Counted from the first letter of the stretch, positions 47,920-57,539 are shown. The stretch is DNA of 64,000 nucleotides from Halomonas sp. I5-271120 (GCF_030553075.1 NZ_CP130701.1:558001-622000), one strand, 5' to 3'. Made by a program: numbers and translations. The notes: generated by a model not told the origin, from the sequence alone.

Positions 47920-47969
47920 CGACATACATCGATGGCAGGAGACGACCTCCTCCTTCGGTAGGAGGCGAG
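47920..47969 (-). promoter_or_regulatory. Shared 50-bp element, copy 1 (upstream of the aldehyde dehydrogenase gene)
   Basis: This block matches 49174-49223 at 45 of 50 positions. Its core reads GATGGCAGGAGACGACC on the plus strand, followed by CCTCCT and AGGAGG inverted arms. It lies 100-150 bp upstream of the aldehyde dehydrogenase start, a normal distance for an activator site. Confidence 0.75.
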
Positions 47970-48013
47970 GCGCTACCGCCAAGAACGCGAGTAACACTCC
48001 CCCTAACCCGCAT

Positions 48014-48040
48014 AAAAAAAGGCGCGATTCGCATCGCGCC
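48014..48040 (-). terminator. Intrinsic terminator after the alcohol dehydrogenase gene
   Basis: Stem GGCGCGAT/ATCGCGCC (48021-48028 with 48033-48040), loop TCGC, followed on the minus strand by seven T residues (48014-48020). Confidence 0.9.
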
Positions 48041-48062
48041 TTGCCGTGGTCTAGCGGGCGGC

Positions 48063-49091
48063 TCAGGTCGTCATGTCTAGTACCACGCGACCCTCTATCT
48101 GGCCCTCGATCATGCGCTGGAAGACATCGTTGATGTTCTCCAGTTTGTCGGTGCTCACCGTCGCCTTGACCTTGCCGTCACCGGCGAAGTCCAGCGACTC
48201 CTGAAGATCCAGACGACTGCCGACGATAGAGCCCCGAATGGTGATGCCATTGAGCACGGTATCGAAGATGGGCAGTGGGAAATCCCCTGGCGGCAATCCA
48301 TTCAGCACCAGCGTGCCGCCGCGCCTCAGCATGCCCTGGGCCTGACCGAAGGCCTTGGGTGAAACCGCCGTCACCAGCGCGCCATGGGCACCGCCAATCT
48401 CGCGTTTGAGGAAAGCGGCCGGGTCGGTTTGCAGCGCATTGACCGTTACCGTGGCACCCAGCCGCTGCGCCAATGCCAGCTTGCCGTCATCGATATCGAC
48501 GGCCGCCACGTTGAGCCCCATGGCCTTGGCATATTGCACGGCCATATGACCCAGACCGCCGATCCCGGAGATCACCACCCACTGGCCGGGGCGTGTGTCG
48601 GTCATCTTCAGCCCCTTGTAGACCGTGACGCCGGCGCACAGCACCGGGGCGATCTCGATAAAGCCAATGTTATCGGGCAGGCGTCCGACATAGCCAGCAT
48701 CCGCCAGGGTGTAGTCGGCAAAACCGCCGTTGACCGAGTAGCCGGTATTCTGCTGCGATTCACATAGCGTTTCCCAGCCGCCCAGGCAGTGCTCGCAACA
48801 ACCGCAGGCGGAGTACAGCCAAGGCACCCCGACACGGTCCCCTTCCTTGACGTGCGTGACCCCCTCGCCCACCGCCACAACATGGCCCACGCCCTCGTGA
48901 CCGGGAATGAAGGGGGGCTCAGGCTTGACCGGCCAGTCACCATGAGCGGCGTGCAGATCGGTATGGCAGACACCCGACGCCGCCACCTTGACCAGGATTT
49001 CTCCCCGTTTGGGCCGAGGCGTCTGGACCTCCTCGATGGTCAGCGGTTCGCCAAACTGGCGTACCACGGCGGCTCTCATCGTTGCTTCCAT
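48063..49091 (-). CDS. adhP: Zinc-dependent alcohol dehydrogenase (AdhP/AdhA-like)
   Basis: A 342-residue medium-chain dehydrogenase. Catalytic zinc ligands include Cys42 (GVCHTD) and His65 (PGHEGVG); structural zinc Cys96, Cys99, Cys102 and Cys110 lie in [17 protein letters not shown]. The NAD-binding loop is [13 protein letters not shown]. It oxidises ethanol and similar alcohols. AAGGAG precedes the ATG. It shares a 50-bp upstream element with the aldehyde dehydrogenase gene and ends in a strong terminator. Confidence 0.9.
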   Translation of the reverse strand: MEATMRAAVVRQFGEPLTIEEVQTPRPKRGEILVKVAASGVCHTDLHAAHGDWPVKPEPPFIPGHEGVGHVVAVGEGVTHVKEGDRVGVPWLYSACGCCEHCLGGWETLCESQQNTGYSVNGGFADYTLADAGYVGRLPDNIGFIEIAPVLCAGVTVYKGLKMTDTRPGQWVVISGIGGLGHMAVQYAKAMGLNVAAVDIDDGKLALAQRLGATVTVNALQTDPAAFLKREIGGAHGALVTAVSPKAFGQAQGMLRRGGTLVLNGLPPGDFPLPIFDTVLNGITIRGSIVGSRLDLQESLDFAGDGKVKATVSTDKLENINDVFQRMIEGQIEGRVVLDMTT

Positions 49092-49173
49092 GTCGAATCT
49101 CCTTTTTTATCGGCCGCGAGAGTGATGTCGTTGTAGCGGCGCACTCTCCAGTCTTGGTCAGCGAGACCTTCTG

Positions 49174-49223
49174 CGACATACTCTGATGGCAGGAGACGAC
49201 CTCCTCCTTAGGGAGGAGGCGAG
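49174..49223. promoter_or_regulatory. Shared 50-bp element, copy 2 (between adhP and the response regulator)
   Basis: The same block as 47920-47969, with perfect 8-bp arms CCTCCTCC (49200-49207) and GGAGGAGG (49212-49219). It lies 83 bp upstream of adhP (minus) and 22 bp upstream of the response regulator start (plus), so it could control both directions. Confidence 0.75.
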
Positions 49224-49244
49224 AGATTCCAGGAGATATTGCCC

Positions 49245-49925
49245 ATGTACACCCTGATGGTCGCCGATGACCATCCGCTTTTTCGCGAGGCCATCGGCGC
49301 GGTGATCGCCTCCGGACTACCCGACAGCTTGCTGCTGGAGGCCGATAGCCTGGAAGGCGCCCTGCTAAAGGCGGAGGAACACGAGGAAGTCGACTTGGTT
49401 CTGCTTGATCTTGGCCTACCCGACGCCGAAGGGCTCTCGGGTCTAAGGCAAATACGCGAGCGGCGCCCCGACTTGCCGGTCGCGATTATCTCCGCCGATC
49501 AGGACCGACGCACCATCCTCGACGCCCTGGACCTGGGCGCGGTGGGCTACATCACCAAATCGACGCCGCGCCCAGACCTGCTTGCCGCCCTGACACGCAT
49601 TCTGGAGGGGCAGCTTTACCTGCCCCCAGACATCATGCGTCGTCCCCCGTCCGAGGCTCAGCGGACACCGCCTGTAGACGAGGACATCAGGCGGCGCCTC
49701 TCCGAGCTCACCGGCAAGCAGCTGGAGGTGCTGATCCGCCTGACCCACGGCGCCTCCAACAAGGTGATCGCCCGTGAACTGGATATTGCCGAGACCACGG
49801 TGAAGACCCATGTCTCGGCGATTCTGCGCAAGCTCGGTGTGACTGGGCGGGTCCAGGCGATCCTCGCCGCCGGCTCGGTTGACCTCGACGCCCTGCTGAC
49901 CGAGCGGCACGAACCCTCACGTTGA
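49245..49925 (+). CDS. erbR: ErbR/AgmR-type LuxR-family response regulator
   Basis: A 226-residue NarL/FixJ-type regulator: receiver with Asp55 (LVLLDLGLPD), then a LuxR helix-turn-helix ending NKVIARELDIAETTVKTHVS. The N terminus (MYTLMVADDHPLFREAIGAV) and overall pattern match AgmR/ErbR, which activates ethanol/glycerol oxidation genes in Pseudomonas. ATG at 49245 has AGGAG at nine bases. It ends tail-to-tail with the kinase gene, overlapping by 9 bp. Confidence 0.85.
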   Translation: MYTLMVADDHPLFREAIGAVIASGLPDSLLLEADSLEGALLKAEEHEEVDLVLLDLGLPDAEGLSGLRQIRERRPDLPVAIISADQDRRTILDALDLGAVGYITKSTPRPDLLAALTRILEGQLYLPPDIMRRPPSEAQRTPPVDEDIRRRLSELTGKQLEVLIRLTHGASNKVIARELDIAETTVKTHVSAILRKLGVTGRVQAILAAGSVDLDALLTERHEPSR

Positions 49926-51392
49926 GCCGTCGCCCAACAAGCCGACCAGCTGCATGCGCAACCGCAGCGGTTTCAGGGGTTTGAGCAGACATCCGTAGCC
50001 TAGCTGGCGGGCCAAGCTCTTGATCGCCGCGTCGTGATTGGCGGTGATCATCACCACGGGCAAGCCGGGCTGGCGACGCCGAAGGTGCGCGGCCACGGCC
50101 AGTCCATCGGGGTTGGACGCGTCCAGGTGATAGTCGACCAACAGCACGTCTGCGGTCTCAATGGCCGCCTGAGTATCCAGGTCGGCCTCCAGGGCAGCCA
50201 GGGAGGTCGCGGTCCTTACCCGGCACCCCCACCCTTCCAGCAGCGCCGCCATTCCCTCGCAGATGCCGGGGTCATTGTCGATGACCCATACCCGCATGCC
50301 CGACAGGACGTCACTCTGCGTGGACGACGCCGCGGTCGAGGGGCGCGTCGGTGACGCCGGTAGCCGCCCATAGGGCACCCGCACCGAGAAGAGCGAACCG
50401 CGCCCCGGCTGAGAGGCCAGTCGCAGCGGATGATCCAGCATGGAGGCGATCCGATCGACGATAGCCAACCCCAGACCCAGCCCGCGATCCTGGGCATCGT
50501 GTCCACTCTCGGCACGCTGGAATTCGACGAAGATCGCCTCGCGTTGTGACTCGGCGATACCGGCTCCGGTATCGCCCACCAGGATCTCCAACCCTTCCGG
50601 GCGGCGCCTACAGCCCAGCAGCAGATGGCCCTGGCGAGTGTAGCGAATCGCATTGGTCAGGAAGTTGCGCACCACTCGTGCCAGCAACGCCAAATCCGAC
50701 TCGATGACAGCGCTGGTGCCGACGTAATGCAGCGTCAGCCCCCGTGACGCGGCGATCTGACGGTACTCCTCGGCCATCACGTCGAGCAGATCGGCGGCGC
50801 GGAAGGCGGCGACATCCGGCTTCAGCACTCCGGCATCCAACCGTGAGATGTCGACCAGGGTGCCCAACAGGGCCTCGACGTCCTGCAGCGAACGGCCGAT
50901 ATTGCCCACCAGCCGCTGGGAGGCCTCTGGCACCGACTGCTCGCCAAGGGCGCTGGTGAATAGACGCGCGGCATTCAGCGGCTGCATGAGATCATGGCTG
51001 ACCGCCGCGAGGAACTTGGTCTTGGAGAGATTCGCCGCTTCCGCCTCACGCTTGGACTCGCGCAAGCGCTGCTCGGCCTCGACCCGCACCGCAATCTCGT
51101 CGCGCAGCTGGAGATTGACCTGGCCCAACTCATCTAGAGTGCGGTGCAGGGTTTCGGTGCGTTCACGCACCTGCTCGGCCAGTAGCACCGCATGCTCGAA
51201 GGCGGCATAGGGCGCGCCACCGGCGGCCCCGCTGGACTCCACCCGCTCGATCAGCGCGCTACAGACCTTGCGCAGGCGCGCATTCTCCTCGGCTAGCGCC
51301 CGCTCACGCGGCGTGGCGGCCTCAAGCGCCTCGGGCTCCTCCGGGTCGCCCAATGACAACCCCCGTGAAGGTCTGGTTGACGTGCATGCCAT
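49917..51392 (-). CDS. nahK: NahK/ErcS'-like hybrid sensor histidine kinase
   Basis: A 491-residue soluble hybrid kinase. A coiled-coil region (~30-120; ENARLRKVCSALIERVE) leads to phospho-acceptor His133 in AAVSHDLMQPLNAARLF, an ATPase domain (LTNAIRYTRQ; GLGLGLAIVDRI) and a C-terminal receiver (VLLVDYHLD; PVVMITANHD). There is no membrane helix or PAS domain that I recognise. The ATG at 51392 has GGGGAG upstream and overlaps the FIST gene by 71 bp in another frame; a later TTG is possible. P. aeruginosa NahK has the same FIST neighbour. Confidence 0.82.
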   Translation of the reverse strand: MACTSTRPSRGLSLGDPEEPEALEAATPRERALAEENARLRKVCSALIERVESSGAAGGAPYAAFEHAVLLAEQVRERTETLHRTLDELGQVNLQLRDEIAVRVEAEQRLRESKREAEAANLSKTKFLAAVSHDLMQPLNAARLFTSALGEQSVPEASQRLVGNIGRSLQDVEALLGTLVDISRLDAGVLKPDVAAFRAADLLDVMAEEYRQIAASRGLTLHYVGTSAVIESDLALLARVVRNFLTNAIRYTRQGHLLLGCRRRPEGLEILVGDTGAGIAESQREAIFVEFQRAESGHDAQDRGLGLGLAIVDRIASMLDHPLRLASQPGRGSLFSVRVPYGRLPASPTRPSTAASSTQSDVLSGMRVWVIDNDPGICEGMAALLEGWGCRVRTATSLAALEADLDTQAAIETADVLLVDYHLDASNPDGLAVAAHLRRRQPGLPVVMITANHDAAIKSLARQLGYGCLLKPLKPLRLRMQLVGLLGDGST

Positions 51393-52530
51393 GGTGCTGC
51401 TCCCCGTAGGTATTGAAGCCAATCACCCGCTGTTCACGCAGCCTTTGCGAGGCCAAGGCGGTCTGGTCGAGCATTTCGATCTCGAGCCGACGCAGGAAGC
51501 AGTCGCAACCGATGATCAACTGCGGCTTACCCAAGCGCTCCTGCAAGGCGGCAAACACCGCATCCAGGTCCTCGAGAATCGGCGCCGGCTGCATGGCGGT
51601 GAGCACGATGCCGTGTTCCACCGCGCAGTAGAAGGTCAGGCTGCCGTCGGCGTTGACCCGCTGGATCGAGCGTACGTAGTGGGCATCGCCGATCCGGACC
51701 GCCAAGGGCACGCGGGCGAAAACCTGCTCGTCGAGAGCCTCGACGGCACACCCGACTAATCGTGCGTATTCCTCGGCGGCCGGCGCGGCATTGAGCTCCA
51801 TGACCTGACGACGCTCATGATCGGCGCGGGTCACCACCAGCTTCTCGCGTCGCGGCCGAAGATGGTGGGTGGTGAAGACTTCGAACGGCAGCCGAGTGTT
51901 GATCATGACCACCACTGCCGCCTGACTATGGAAATGCCCTTGGTAGAATACGTAGGTATGCGCCAGACGATTGTCGTCCCCAGCGGAGCCGCCAAAGCTC
52001 GGAATGCTGCCCAGCGCTGCGTCCAGGCTCGCCAGCACCTGTTCCTCGCTGCTGGACAGCCCATCGAGCAGCGTCAGCGCAAAGCTGTGGCCGCCGACTG
52101 GCGCCAAGGCCTGGCGCCGGCAGTCATCCAGCAAATTAGCCGTCAAGCGCTGGGCCCCGATCAGGTCGAAGCCTTCGAGGTCGCTGATCAGCGCCTGCGA
52201 TACCGAAAAATGGCGCTGATCGAAGCCGATCGCCACGATGCAGCCCCGCCCGTAGCCCAGAGGTGTGATCTCACCGGCGGTGGTACAGCCGACCATGGCC
52301 ACCGCGCCGAAGGCCTCATCCAGTGCCCGCCCCAGAGCGCCGAGATCATACTCCGCGCTGCAAAAGAACAGCACAAAGCCCAGTTGCGGATGACAGAGGG
52401 CCGCCGCCAGCTCCCCGGCGACGGCACACGGATCATCGGCCTCACTGTAGGCGACCCGCAGAGGTTCATCGTTGGCGGACCGGGGACGCGACTCGGCAAC
52501 AGAGCTAGGCAGTTCGGACATGGCAGGCAC
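51322..52530 (-). CDS. nosP: NosP-like FIST domain sensor protein
   Basis: A 402-residue protein with the two FIST parts: N-terminal domain (GFVLFFCSAEYDLGALGRAL, then MVGCTTAGEITPLGYGRG) and FIST-C (GIVLTAMQPAPILEDLDAVF). In Pseudomonas the equivalent gene beside nahK is NosP, a haem protein that senses nitric oxide and inhibits its kinase. It is encoded just before the kinase gene and overlaps it. Sensing of NO here is inference from family and context. The start could be either of two ATGs nine bases apart. Confidence 0.82.
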   Translation of the reverse strand: MPAMSELPSSVAESRPRSANDEPLRVAYSEADDPCAVAGELAAALCHPQLGFVLFFCSAEYDLGALGRALDEAFGAVAMVGCTTAGEITPLGYGRGCIVAIGFDQRHFSVSQALISDLEGFDLIGAQRLTANLLDDCRRQALAPVGGHSFALTLLDGLSSSEEQVLASLDAALGSIPSFGGSAGDDNRLAHTYVFYQGHFHSQAAVVVMINTRLPFEVFTTHHLRPRREKLVVTRADHERRQVMELNAAPAAEEYARLVGCAVEALDEQVFARVPLAVRIGDAHYVRSIQRVNADGSLTFYCAVEHGIVLTAMQPAPILEDLDAVFAALQERLGKPQLIIGCDCFLRRLEIEMLDQTALASQRLREQRVIGFNTYGEQHHGMHVNQTFTGVVIGRPGGARGA

Positions 52531-52777
52531 TCGTCGGTCAATAATACCTTGAGTGTATGCCGCGCCTGGCCAGGCTCACAACGCGAAAACTCGCCCAGCA
52601 TGGCGCGCCTCATGCGCGGTGATGGAGCAACAGACGTGCCAACTGCGCCATCATGGTCACCTCACCGTGCAGCCATAGGGCCAGACGCGAAGAGAACGGC
52701 ATGCAAAGGAACACCATCACCGGAGAATGCCAAGCATTGCCACGGGCCCGGACGCATTCGCCCCGTTTTCCGTCAGG

Positions 52778-54268
52778 CTAGCCACGCCAGAACAGCGGCG
52801 TCAGCAGCACCAGTACGGTAAGGATTTCCAGGCGCCCCATCAGCATACCCAGGCACAGCAGCCATTTGGCGGTATCCGGCAGGGACGCGAAGTTACCCGA
52901 TGGGCCGATGATGTCGCCAAGCCCCGGCCCGACGTTGGCCACCGCCGTCGCCGCCCCGGAGAGCGCTGTCACCAGATCCAGGCCCAGCAGGGAAAGCCCC
53001 AGCGCCAGCCCGGCGATAGTCAGGAAGAAGAAGAACGAGAAGGCGACCACGCCTCGGGTGATGTCATCGGTCAGCACCTGGCCATTGTAGCGGGAGCCGA
53101 AGACGCCGCTGGCATGGGTCAGGAAGCGCAGCTGGTTGCGCAGCATCACGCTTGCCACCTGAAAGCGAAAGATCTTGAGCCCGCCGCTGGTCGAGCCGCT
53201 GCAGCCGCCGACGAAGGTCAGGTAGAAGAAGGCCACCACGGCGAGCGGCCCCCACTGGGTATAATCATCCGAGGCATAGCCGGTGGTAGTGACCACCGAA
53301 ATCACGTTGAAGGCTACCTGGGTCAGGGATTCGAAGAGCGGCGCCCCCACCCACACTCGCCAGGCGGTCAGCATCAAGATGACGATGGCCAGAAAGCCCA
53401 GCAGGCCTCGCACCTGCTGATCCCGCCACATTGCCATGGGCATGCCACGCAAGGCGCGAATATAGAGCACGAACGGCAGCGCCCCGCACAGCATGAACAG
53501 GCTTCCCATCCACAGCAGCAGCGGTTGGTCGGCATAGGCACCGAAGGACGCATCGGAGTTAGCAAAGCCGCCGGTGGACATCGACGACATGGCATGGACC
53601 ACCGCATCCACCGGCAACATGCCCCCCAGCCAGTAACTGACCACGGCCAGCAGGGTAAAGCCGCAGTAGATACCCAGCGTCGCCTTGGCGATGCCACCGG
53701 TGCGCGGCATGACTTTCTCCGACCAATCGGAAGACTCGGTGTGAAACAGCCGCATACCACCGACCTTGAGGAAAGGCAGGATGGCGATGCCCATCACGAT
53801 GATGCCGATGCCACCAAGCCACTGCATGATGCCGCGCCACAGCTTGAGACCATCGGAGAGCCCCTCGATACCCACCAGCACCGTCGAGCCGGTAGTGGTG
53901 ATGGCCGAGACCGACTCGAAGACCGCATTGGTAAAGCTCAGCTGTGGCGCCCCCAGCACCAGCGGCAGGCTAGCCAGACCGCTGATCGATGCCCAGCTCA
54001 GAGTAGTCACCACGAACATCTGCCAGGTCTTGAGAGCCACCTGGGTGTGCCGGGTCGCCAGGCCCGTCACCGCCACGATGGCAAGCACGATGCCGATCGA
54101 CAGCGCAAAAGCCTCGGCGTCAGGGTCCTGCTCGAACAGCAGCACCACCCAAGGCACCGTCATGAAGGCGGCCAACACCAGCCACAGCACCGCCATGACC
54201 TTAAATACCGGCGCCCAACCCCGCCCCCACTGGCGAATCCTTTCGGTCACGCTCGCCATCATGGACAT
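52778..54268 (-). CDS. trkH: TrkH-family potassium uptake protein
   Basis: A 496-residue membrane protein with four membrane-pore-membrane repeats. Filter-like segments are SAITTTGST, SSMSTGGFA, SVVTTTGYA and VANVGPGLG. It is the transmembrane part of a Trk system that imports potassium with a cytoplasmic TrkA, not encoded here. The ATG at 54268 has GGAGGTG upstream. In halophiles potassium uptake is the first answer to salt shock, fitting the osmolyte genes around. Confidence 0.9.
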   Translation of the reverse strand: MSMMASVTERIRQWGRGWAPVFKVMAVLWLVLAAFMTVPWVVLLFEQDPDAEAFALSIGIVLAIVAVTGLATRHTQVALKTWQMFVVTTLSWASISGLASLPLVLGAPQLSFTNAVFESVSAITTTGSTVLVGIEGLSDGLKLWRGIMQWLGGIGIIVMGIAILPFLKVGGMRLFHTESSDWSEKVMPRTGGIAKATLGIYCGFTLLAVVSYWLGGMLPVDAVVHAMSSMSTGGFANSDASFGAYADQPLLLWMGSLFMLCGALPFVLYIRALRGMPMAMWRDQQVRGLLGFLAIVILMLTAWRVWVGAPLFESLTQVAFNVISVVTTTGYASDDYTQWGPLAVVAFFYLTFVGGCSGSTSGGLKIFRFQVASVMLRNQLRFLTHASGVFGSRYNGQVLTDDITRGVVAFSFFFFLTIAGLALGLSLLGLDLVTALSGAATAVANVGPGLGDIIGPSGNFASLPDTAKWLLCLGMLMGRLEILTVLVLLTPLFWRG

Positions 54269-54360
54269 GACGTTTTTCACCTCCTTATGAATCACCGGGC
54301 GATATAAACATGTCAGCCCATGGAATGCCCGCCCAAAAGCGCCCGTCATGCCCAGTAGAT

Positions 54361-55074
54361 TCAGCCGATCACCATCAGCCCGACCACCCCGAACACGAAC
54401 CCCAGCACCGCGCCCATTGGCGGCGCCCAGTGTTTTTCCAGCCTCACTCCCGGGGCGATATCCTGAAAGATGGAATAAAGAATCCCGCCCGAGGCCACCA
54501 GCATGATGGCGCCCACAAAGCCTCCATCATCACCAAGCCACAGGTAGCTTGAAAGCCCCGCCAGCGGGCCCAGTAGCGCCATCAGGGAAAAGCTCATGAT
54601 GACCCGACTGGCACCGAAGTGCCCTGACTGCATGAACTCCCGATAGGCATTGAACGCCTCGGGTATGTTCTGCAAGGCGATCAGCCCGGCAATCAGCATC
54701 GCCTCTTCGGGTCGGATGGCGAAGATAGCCCCGACGACAATGGACTCCGGGATAAAGTCCAACAGCATGGCCAGGAACTGACTGGCCGGCAGCTGCCAGC
54801 GCACCATCGCCATGTCGACGACCATGAACACCATCCCGCCAAGCAACAGATATAGCGCAGCCATCGGCATCGACGTGATCGCGATGCCATCAGGCACTAG
54901 CACCAGCGCTACCGCAGAAAGCAGCGCCCCCCCGCCGAAGGCTAGCACGCTATGACGCAATTCCTGTTCCAGCCACTGCGGGTGAATGTGTTCGATTTGA
55001 GCCAGATAGGCGCCCAGCGGCATCGCCAGGCCCGCCATCAGGGTAATGGCCACCAGCAGCAACAGATCGAGCAT
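54361..55074 (-). CDS. ZIP-like metal transporter with altered metal-site motifs
   Basis: A 237-residue membrane protein with seven to eight helices. FGGGALLSAVALVLVP, LLDFIPESIVVGA and ALQNIPEAFNAYRE mark it as ZIP-like. Normal ZIP proteins have His in the fourth (HNxPEG) and fifth helix motifs; here these are DFIPES and QNIPEA, so two metal ligands differ. It may carry another ion or be diverged. It is 93 bp upstream of trkH on the same strand. Confidence 0.7.
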   Translation of the reverse strand: MLDLLLLVAITLMAGLAMPLGAYLAQIEHIHPQWLEQELRHSVLAFGGGALLSAVALVLVPDGIAITSMPMAALYLLLGGMVFMVVDMAMVRWQLPASQFLAMLLDFIPESIVVGAIFAIRPEEAMLIAGLIALQNIPEAFNAYREFMQSGHFGASRVIMSFSLMALLGPLAGLSSYLWLGDDGGFVGAIMLVASGGILYSIFQDIAPGVRLEKHWAPPMGAVLGFVFGVVGLMVIG

Positions 55075-55466
55075 GAGGTCTCCTTGTCGGGGGATTTATT
55101 GAACCTCCCATGATACGGCATGACCCCCGCCACACCGTCAGGCGTCGTCCACATCGTGTCGCGAAACCAGAAGGAGACACGGCCCTCACGGTGCCGATAG
55201 CCTGCCAGTAACGTTGAAATGGCAAGGGAACAGCGTTTGTACATGGCTACCCTCAAGCATCTATACCTCATAACGTCCCGATGTCTTGGAGAGAGCGGCC
55301 ACTGCTGCAAGGATCATCACCGTTTTGGTGATGCCCACCTTGCGTTCATCGGCCATCTCTCCCCCACCTCTGCGGCCACAAGACCTGTTAACCGGCACTG
55401 AATCGTTACTGACGCTGCACTGCCGCCGCTGTTGAAAGGCGTTTCCTCTTCAACCAGGAGTTGAGC
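55075..55466. other. 392-bp divergent region between the ZIP-like and second BCCT genes
   Basis: It contains one inverted repeat, CATCACC/GGTGATG (55315-55321 with 55327-55333). No BetI-type box like those at 42955 and 43069 is visible, and no small gene is convincing. Confidence 0.45.
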
Positions 55467-57539
55467 ATGGCAACCGCCCCGGATGACTTGCAGACAGATG
55501 TTCACAAGGACCGCATCAATCCCGTCGTTTTCTATGGCTCGGCCATCGGTATCGTGGCCTTTGCGCTATGGACGATGGTCTTCACCGACTCCGCCAGCGC
55601 GGCGATCAATGCCGTGCTGGGCTGGATCTCGGATACCTTCGGCTGGTTCTACTTCGTCGCGGTGGTGGCCTACCTGGTATTCGTGATCGCCATCGCCACC
55701 TCTCGCTTGGGCAAGCTGCGACTCGGCCCGGCGCACTCCACGCCGGATTTCAACGTCGTGACTTGGGCCGCCATGCTGTTTTCCGCAGGGATCGGCATCG
55801 ATCTGATCTTCTTCTGCATCGCCGAGCCGGTGACCCAATTCCTGGCGCCACCCGACGGCGATCCCTCTACCGTCGCGGCGGCACGTCGCGCCATGGAATT
55901 GACCTTCCTGCATTGGGGACTCTCCGGCTGGGGCGTCTACACGCTGGTGGGCATGTCACTGGCCTTCTTCAGCTATCGCCACGGCCTGCCGCTGACCATT
56001 CGCAGCGCGCTTTACCCCATCTTTGGTAAACGCATCCATGGCGCCATCGGCCATAGCGTGGACATCGCCGCCGTCCTGGGCACCCTGTTCGGCATCGCCA
56101 CCAGCCTCGGCATCGGCATTATCCAGCTCAACTTCGGTCTGAGCTACATGTTCGGCCTGCCGGAGAACACGACCACCCAGGCGGTGCTGGCCGTGCTGAT
56201 CGTGATCTTTTCCGCGATTTCCGCAGTAACCGGGGTCGACAAGGGCATCCGCAGGCTCTCCGAGTTCAACATGCTGCTGGCCCTGTTGCTGTTGCTGTTC
56301 GTGCTGTTCACCGGCAAGACCGTGTTCCTGCTTAATGCGTTGGTGATGAACGTAGGCGATTACCTGACCCATTTCGTCTCTCTGTCGATGAACACCTATG
56401 CCTTCGACCCGCCCACCGACTGGCTGAACGGCTGGACGGTGTTCTTCTGGGCCTGGTGGATCGCCTGGGGGCCCTTCGTGGGGCTTTTCCTGGCACGCAT
56501 CTCGCGTGGGCGCACCATCCGCCAGTTCGTCGCCGGCACCCTGATCCTGCCCCTGGCTTTCATGATGGCGTGGATGTCGATCATGGGTAACAGCGCCATC
56601 GACATGGTGATGAACGGTACCGGAGTGGCCGATTTCGGTGAGCAGGCCATGAATAACCCCGGTTCGGCGATCTACCTGTTCCTTCAGAGCCTGCCCTGGG
56701 TCGGCCTGACCACAGTGGTCGTGACCCTGCTGGCGATCGTCTTCTTCGTGACCTCGGGCGACTCGGGCTCGCTGGTGCTGTCCAACCTGACCTCGATTCT
56801 GCGCGATCCCAACCATGATGCCCCGGCCTGGATGCGAGTGCTGTGGGCTGTGATCATCGGCGTGCTGACCCTGGCGCTGCTGATGGCCGGTGGCCTGGGA
56901 GCGCTACAGAGCGCGGTAGTGATCACGGGCCTGCCCTTCGCCTTCGTGCTGTTTCTGATGATGCTGGGGCTCTACAAGGCATTGAAAGTAGAGGGCCTCA
57001 AGGAAGACAGCCTGCAACGCAGCATGGCGGGCCATCTTTCGGGGCGCACCCTGCCCGGCGAGAGCGCGAATCGCAACTGGCGTCAGCGGCTGTCCCGCGC
57101 CGTGAGCTTCCCCAAGCGTGAGCAGGTGAGTCACTTCCTCGGTGACGTCGTCCAACCGGCCATGGAAGAGATCTGCAGCGTCTTGAGCGAGCAGGGCTAC
57201 CCCGTGGAGATCGTCGAGGGTGAAAAGGCAGATGAGCACCTGGCGCTGAACGTGGGCCTTGGCGGCGAACAGGACTTTACCTATCAGGTCTGGCCCCGCC
57301 AGTGCGCCATGCCGGCCTTCTCGATTCGCGACACCCACGCCGGCACCCGTTACTATCGGCTGGAGGTTCACATCATCGAAGGGGGCCAGGGCTATGACAT
57401 CTATGGCTACACCCAGGAGCAGCTGATCGCCGATATTCTCGATCAGTACGAGCGCCACCTGCTGTTCCTGCATATTCAGCGCGAGCAGCCCGGCACCCAC
57501 ACCGAGATGCCCGACGACCCGGCTTCCGCAGGACGCTGA
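55467..57539 (+). CDS. betT: Second BCCT family choline/betaine transporter (BetT-like)
   Basis: A 690-residue carrier, closely similar to the product of 43140-45188 over all 12 helices (WWIAWGPFVGLFLARISRGR) and with a long C-terminal domain. ATG at 55467 has AGGAG upstream (an in-frame TTG at 55461 is less likely). It precedes betA by 90 bp, so imported choline can go directly to oxidation. Unlike the first copy it lacks recognisable BetI boxes. Confidence 0.88.
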   Translation: MATAPDDLQTDVHKDRINPVVFYGSAIGIVAFALWTMVFTDSASAAINAVLGWISDTFGWFYFVAVVAYLVFVIAIATSRLGKLRLGPAHSTPDFNVVTWAAMLFSAGIGIDLIFFCIAEPVTQFLAPPDGDPSTVAAARRAMELTFLHWGLSGWGVYTLVGMSLAFFSYRHGLPLTIRSALYPIFGKRIHGAIGHSVDIAAVLGTLFGIATSLGIGIIQLNFGLSYMFGLPENTTTQAVLAVLIVIFSAISAVTGVDKGIRRLSEFNMLLALLLLLFVLFTGKTVFLLNALVMNVGDYLTHFVSLSMNTYAFDPPTDWLNGWTVFFWAWWIAWGPFVGLFLARISRGRTIRQFVAGTLILPLAFMMAWMSIMGNSAIDMVMNGTGVADFGEQAMNNPGSAIYLFLQSLPWVGLTTVVVTLLAIVFFVTSGDSGSLVLSNLTSILRDPNHDAPAWMRVLWAVIIGVLTLALLMAGGLGALQSAVVITGLPFAFVLFLMMLGLYKALKVEGLKEDSLQRSMAGHLSGRTLPGESANRNWRQRLSRAVSFPKREQVSHFLGDVVQPAMEEICSVLSEQGYPVEIVEGEKADEHLALNVGLGGEQDFTYQVWPRQCAMPAFSIRDTHAGTRYYRLEVHIIEGGQGYDIYGYTQEQLIADILDQYERHLLFLHIQREQPGTHTEMPDDPASAGR

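Noticed and set aside
46300..49091. PQQ-dependent ethanol oxidation (exaA-type) locus
   Set aside because: The alcohol dehydrogenase is a zinc medium-chain enzyme and no PQQ or cytochrome c550 gene is present; only the regulator and aldehyde dehydrogenase resemble that system.
52727..54307. A 526-codon open frame on the plus strand opposite trkH
   Set aside because: Its translation is extremely rich in His, Gln, Arg and Gly with no domain pattern, as expected for the complement of a GC-rich membrane protein gene; trkH on the other strand has full family motifs.
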